Below the pieces are notes generated by a model. The model did not search any database. It saw only the letters and a program-made list of their open reading frames with translations, and was not told where the DNA came from. A stretch of 9,985 bases of DNA from Nitrospira sp. ST-bin4 (GTDB lineage: Bacteria; Nitrospirota; Nitrospiria; Nitrospirales; Nitrospiraceae), in NCBI GenBank assembly GCA_002083565.1, contig MSXM01000026.1, positions 11,536 through 21,520 of the forward strand. The letters are read 5' to 3'. This document shows, one piece after another, positions 7,328 through 9,985 of the stretch. The translations under genes were made by a program, and so were the position numbers. Each line of letters starts with the position of its first letter. Position 1 is the stretch's first letter.

Positions 7328-8281
7328 TTAGGGCATCCAGAGATACATGAATTGCGGCGTACCTCCCCGTGCGAGCGCCATGATATCGAGATCGGCAAAT
7401 CCCGCCAGCGGACCGGGTACGAGGAGCTTGGAATAGATATTGTTTGAGTACTCGCCCGGACGCTGATAGGTGACCACACGCGCTTCCGGAAGCTTTGCTT
7501 TCTTCTTCGCCAGTTCAATAGCATCTTCCAGATACCCGAGATCGTCTACAAGGCCTACCGCCTTCGCTTGATCGCCCGTATAGATGCGTCCATCGGCCAG
7601 CTTTTTGATCTGCTCCATCTGCAGCTGCGGACGACCTTCCTGCACAATGGTCAAAAACCGCTGATAGAATGAATCGATCAGGCCTTGAAAGATTGCCCGC
7701 TCCTCCGGCGTCATCACGCGAAACGGCGACCCCATGTCCTTGCGGGGACCGGACGTGACCGCGGTCGCTTCAACTCCCACCTTCTCCAGCAATCCTCTGG
7801 CATTGATCGTCAGCATGATGACGCCGATGCTTCCTGTAACCGAAGAGGGATGCGCCAACACCGTATCGGCAGCTGCCGCGATATAGTATCCGCCGGATGT
7901 ACCCAGATCCATAATCGAGGCGATAATCGGAATTTTCTTGGACGCCTTGAACGCTTTGAGTTCGTGATGAATGATGTCCGACGCCGTCACTGTGCCCCCG
8001 GGTGAATTGATCCGGAGGACGACGGCTTTGACCTGGTCATCCTGCGTGGCTCTCGCCAACTGTTCCTTGATTCTGGCAAGAAGACTTGGCGCAGGAATCA
8101 AGCCGTCCTTCTCCTGTGAACTGATCATGCCGGAGACCTCGATCAGCAAGACCTTGGCCGCTCCCGTGCCGCCGACCTGCATCTCTTGGAGGGGTCCTTG
8201 GCCCGGAAGCAACGTAAAATTGAATGTGCAACCTGACACCGACAATCCGACGAACAACAATGCAAGAAACCGGTTACGCAT
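7328..8281 (-). CDS. sppA: Signal peptide peptidase SppA (S49 family), probable lipoprotein
   Basis: SppA degrades signal peptides left in the membrane after protein export. This is the short, single-domain type (317 residues), like the Bacillus enzyme and unlike the double-length E. coli one. Catalytic Ser129 lies in DLGTSGGYYIA, after LRINSPGGTV (90-99), which forms the oxyanion region. The general base is probably Lys181 in SGPRKDMGSP. The 52-residue spacing equals that of Ser147 and Lys199 in Bacillus SppA. KKLADGRIYTGDQAKAVGLVD is the usual C-terminal family block. The N-terminus MRNRFLALLFVGLSVSGC is a lipoprotein signal with lipobox VSGC and Cys18; Thr at +2 would not act as an inner-membrane retention signal. 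The start at 8281 has GGAG 7 bases upstream and overlaps the carA end by 8 bases. A longer in-frame reading to 8416 would lie inside carA and hide the signal peptide. Confidence 0.94.
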   Translation of the reverse strand: MRNRFLALLFVGLSVSGCTFNFTLLPGQGPLQEMQVGGTGAAKVLLIEVSGMISSQEKDGLIPAPSLLARIKEQLARATQDDQVKAVVLRINSPGGTVTASDIIHHELKAFKASKKIPIIASIMDLGTSGGYYIAAAADTVLAHPSSVTGSIGVIMLTINARGLLEKVGVEATAVTSGPRKDMGSPFRVMTPEERAIFQGLIDSFYQRFLTIVQEGRPQLQMEQIKKLADGRIYTGDQAKAVGLVDDLGYLEDAIELAKKKAKLPEARVVTYQRPGEYSNNIYSKLLVPGPLAGFADLDIMALARGGTPQFMYLWMP

Positions 8282-9452
8282 GGTGGGTCTCCATAAGACG
8301 GACGAATTCCTCGAACAAATAGGCCGAATCATGAGGTCCCGGAGAGGCTTCCGGATGATACTGCACCGAAAATACAGGCCGGTCCATACAGACCATGCCC
8401 TCGATCGAATGATCATTCAAGCTGAGATGCGTGACCGAAAGTCTTCCATACTTGGTATCAATCGTCGGCGGACTATTCGGCGCCTCGCTAAACGACACAG
8501 GAGTCTTGACGGCAAAGTTATGGTTCTGCGATGTGATCTCAACCTTCCGGCTCCGTAAATCAATCACCGGATGATTCGCGCCATGATGTCCGAACTTGAG
8601 CTTATAGGTTTCAAGCCCGAGCGCAAGCCCTAAAATCTGATGTCCCAAGCAAATGCCGAAGATCGGATAACGGCCGATCAACGTCCGCACGGCTTCCACG
8701 GCATACGGAACACCTTCCGGATCGCCGGGACCATTGGAAAGGAAAATGCCGTCCGGCTTGCGGGCGTCGATCTCGGCAGCCGTCGTTGACGCCGGCACGA
8801 CGGTGACCTGACAACCGACATCGACCAGCCGGTTCAAAATATTCTGTTTGACTCCAAAATCATAGGCGACGACCTGCCAGGGTCGGCGGTGCTGTCTCTC
8901 CGATCTGCTCCCGCCTCCCTCCGGTGTCCACGCGCCAGATCCGGCCTTCCATTCATACGACCGCTCACACGTGACCTCAGCCGCTAAGTCCCGCCCAACG
9001 ATTCCAGGCGCGTTCCGCGCTTTGGCCACAGCCTGTGCCGCATCGAGTCTTCCGTGTGTAATGACCCCTTGCTGCGATCCATGTTCACGCAAATGCCTCG
9101 TCAACGCTCTGGTATCGAGCCCTTCGATCGCTACAACTTTCGCTTGCGTCAAATACTCGTGAATCGTGTGTGTGCCCCGCCAATTGCTGGCCAGCCGGCT
9201 GGCCTCCATCACCACAAACCCCTCCGCCCACAGGCGGCGTGACTCACTGTCCTCCGGTGTTGTCCCGTAATTCCCGATATGGGAACAGGTCATCGTGATG
9301 ATCTGCCCCTTATAGGATGGATCGGTCAGCACCTCCTGATAGCCGGTCATGGCCGTGTTGAATACGACCTCCCCGACCGTATCGCCTTCGTACCCGAGCG
9401 CGCGCCCTTCAAAGCATGCGCCGTCCGCCAATGCCAACAGCGCTTTTTTCAT
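8274..9452 (-). CDS. carA: Carbamoyl phosphate synthase small subunit (glutaminase)
   Basis: CarA hydrolyses glutamine and passes ammonia through a tunnel to CarB. It is complete at 392 residues (E. coli 382). The N-terminal CPSase domain (1-150) has FNTAMTGYQEVLTDPSY (31-47) and the C-terminal class I glutamine amidotransferase domain spans about 193-385. The catalytic triad is intact: Cys268 in FGICLGHQ, and His366 and Glu368 in QYHPEASPGPHD. Cys268 matches Cys269 of E. coli. Small differences from E. coli are a charged linker at about 168-191 and a roughly 12-residue insertion near 320-335, before the VTHLSLND strand; both look like surface loops. The ATG overlaps the stop of the upstream DUF4149 gene as ATGA, with only a weak GCAGG before it, which suggests translational coupling. 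Its partner carB lies about 2 kb downstream, beyond two peptidase genes. No leader or attenuator is visible here. Confidence 0.98.
   Translation of the reverse strand: MKKALLALADGACFEGRALGYEGDTVGEVVFNTAMTGYQEVLTDPSYKGQIITMTCSHIGNYGTTPEDSESRRLWAEGFVVMEASRLASNWRGTHTIHEYLTQAKVVAIEGLDTRALTRHLREHGSQQGVITHGRLDAAQAVAKARNAPGIVGRDLAAEVTCERSYEWKAGSGAWTPEGGGSRSERQHRRPWQVVAYDFGVKQNILNRLVDVGCQVTVVPASTTAAEIDARKPDGIFLSNGPGDPEGVPYAVEAVRTLIGRYPIFGICLGHQILGLALGLETYKLKFGHHGANHPVIDLRSRKVEITSQNHNFAVKTPVSFSEAPNSPPTIDTKYGRLSVTHLSLNDHSIEGMVCMDRPVFSVQYHPEASPGPHDSAYLFEEFVRLMETHHA
8289..8292 (-). promoter_or_regulatory. Ribosome binding site of sppA inside carA
   Basis: GGAG on the minus strand lies 7 bases before the sppA ATG at 8281, within the last codons of carA. 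It fixes the sppA start that yields an intact lipoprotein signal. Confidence 0.6.
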
Positions 9453-9970
9453 GAGGCCTGCCCGCTCGGAAAGAACGTCCGTTTTGACTTTATTCCAACC
9501 AACAGAACCCCCAATACTAAATTGACGATATCGAGAACCCGAATTGGCATCAAGACACGAAATAACGACTCGAAGGCTGCCTTCTTGGCCGTCTCCTCTT
9601 GTGCCGCAAAGGCCTGCGCTTGGAGTATAGCAGCCTGAGGATGCAGCGCCAGAATCACAACTCCGGCGATCGCCACCATCAGAACCAATACGATCGCCTC
9701 TCCTCGCTCAACGGCTGCCACCGGCTCTCCACTCCGCCAGCGGTAGAGGGACGCAGCACACAGCACCACCATGGCCCCGATCACGAATCGATGGTACCCC
9801 TCGAACGCTCGCGTCAGAAACAATCCGCCTGAGTCCTGTCCGCCGAACGTATTGAACACCGCCGGGATCACCGCTCCGACCAACACCACCATCCCGCCAA
9901 TCCACACACCCAGCGCGAGCCATTCAAGCGTGAAACAGCAGAGCAATCCCCAATAGGCCACGCGCCGCAC
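9449..9970 (-). CDS. DUF4149-type four-helix membrane protein, start uncertain
   Basis: This is a small integral membrane protein of 173 residues as read from a GTG at 9970. Four hydrophobic segments are visible at about 13-36, 61-77, 91-109 and 143-161. The GVWIGGMVVLVGAVIPAVFN stretch in the first helix and the RVLDIVNLVLG segment in the last resemble DUF4149 proteins, whose function is not known. A 30-residue, Ala/Gln/Glu-rich loop (110-140) between helices 3 and 4 probably faces one side of the membrane. The frame stays open to the window edge (base 9985), so the start could lie further out. A second GTG at residue 4 has GAAGAG 8 bases before it and is another candidate. It overlaps carA by 4 bases and is the first gene of the minus-strand run seen here; the operon promoter is probably further right. 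Confidence 0.8.
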   Translation of the reverse strand: MRRVAYWGLLCCFTLEWLALGVWIGGMVVLVGAVIPAVFNTFGGQDSGGLFLTRAFEGYHRFVIGAMVVLCAASLYRWRSGEPVAAVERGEAIVLVLMVAIAGVVILALHPQAAILQAQAFAAQEETAKKAAFESLFRVLMPIRVLDIVNLVLGVLLVGIKSKRTFFPSGQAS

Positions 9971-9985
9971 TCTTCTATGATTCCA

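Noticed and set aside
7279..7524. N-terminal extension of the M48 gene up to 7524
   Set aside because: It overlaps the sppA 3' end out of frame, and its sequence is Arg/Ser-rich with no domain. Starts at 7278 or 7320 explain the protein and its signal sequence.
8282..8416. N-terminal extension of SppA up to 8416
   Set aside because: It lies inside carA in another frame and would bury the lipoprotein signal. The ATG at 8281 has a good GGAG.

Overview
This is a densely coded bacterial window: eight protein genes, no gap longer than about 50 bases, and no RNA gene, mobile element or CRISPR array that I can see. Base composition is moderately GC-rich. The protein sequences and the linkage of carA, carB, greA, a SAM hydroxide adenosyltransferase and SppA suggest a Nitrospira-like (Nitrospirota) chromosome. 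That is an impression from memory, not a proven assignment. I see no foreign-looking DNA; this is a core housekeeping region.

Left part, plus strand (1-1583): the 3' two thirds of bioA (biotin synthesis), whose 5' end lies outside the window, followed 8 bases later by a 211-residue protein I do not recognise. The plus and minus strand genes converge at 1584-1614, where a strong hairpin probably serves as a shared transcript end.

The rest (1615-9970) is one run of minus-strand genes, read right to left: a DUF4149-type membrane protein, carA, an SppA-type S49 signal peptide peptidase, an M48 metallopeptidase, carB, greA, and a SAM hydroxide adenosyltransferase (DUF62). Neighbouring genes overlap by 4 or 8 bases or lie 4 to 49 bases apart, so this is very probably one operon. 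Its promoter is likely beyond the right edge. CarA and CarB form carbamoyl phosphate synthetase for pyrimidine and arginine synthesis. The two peptidase genes between them encode probable envelope lipoproteins, mixing protein quality control with a biosynthetic enzyme. GreA rescues stalled RNA polymerase.

I found no clearly new biological system. The points most worth a second look are the splitting of carA from carB by two envelope peptidases, an apparent His-to-Asp change in the catalytic triad of the SAM hydroxide adenosyltransferase, the Tat-like lipoprotein signal on the M48 protease, and the unrecognised gene after bioA.
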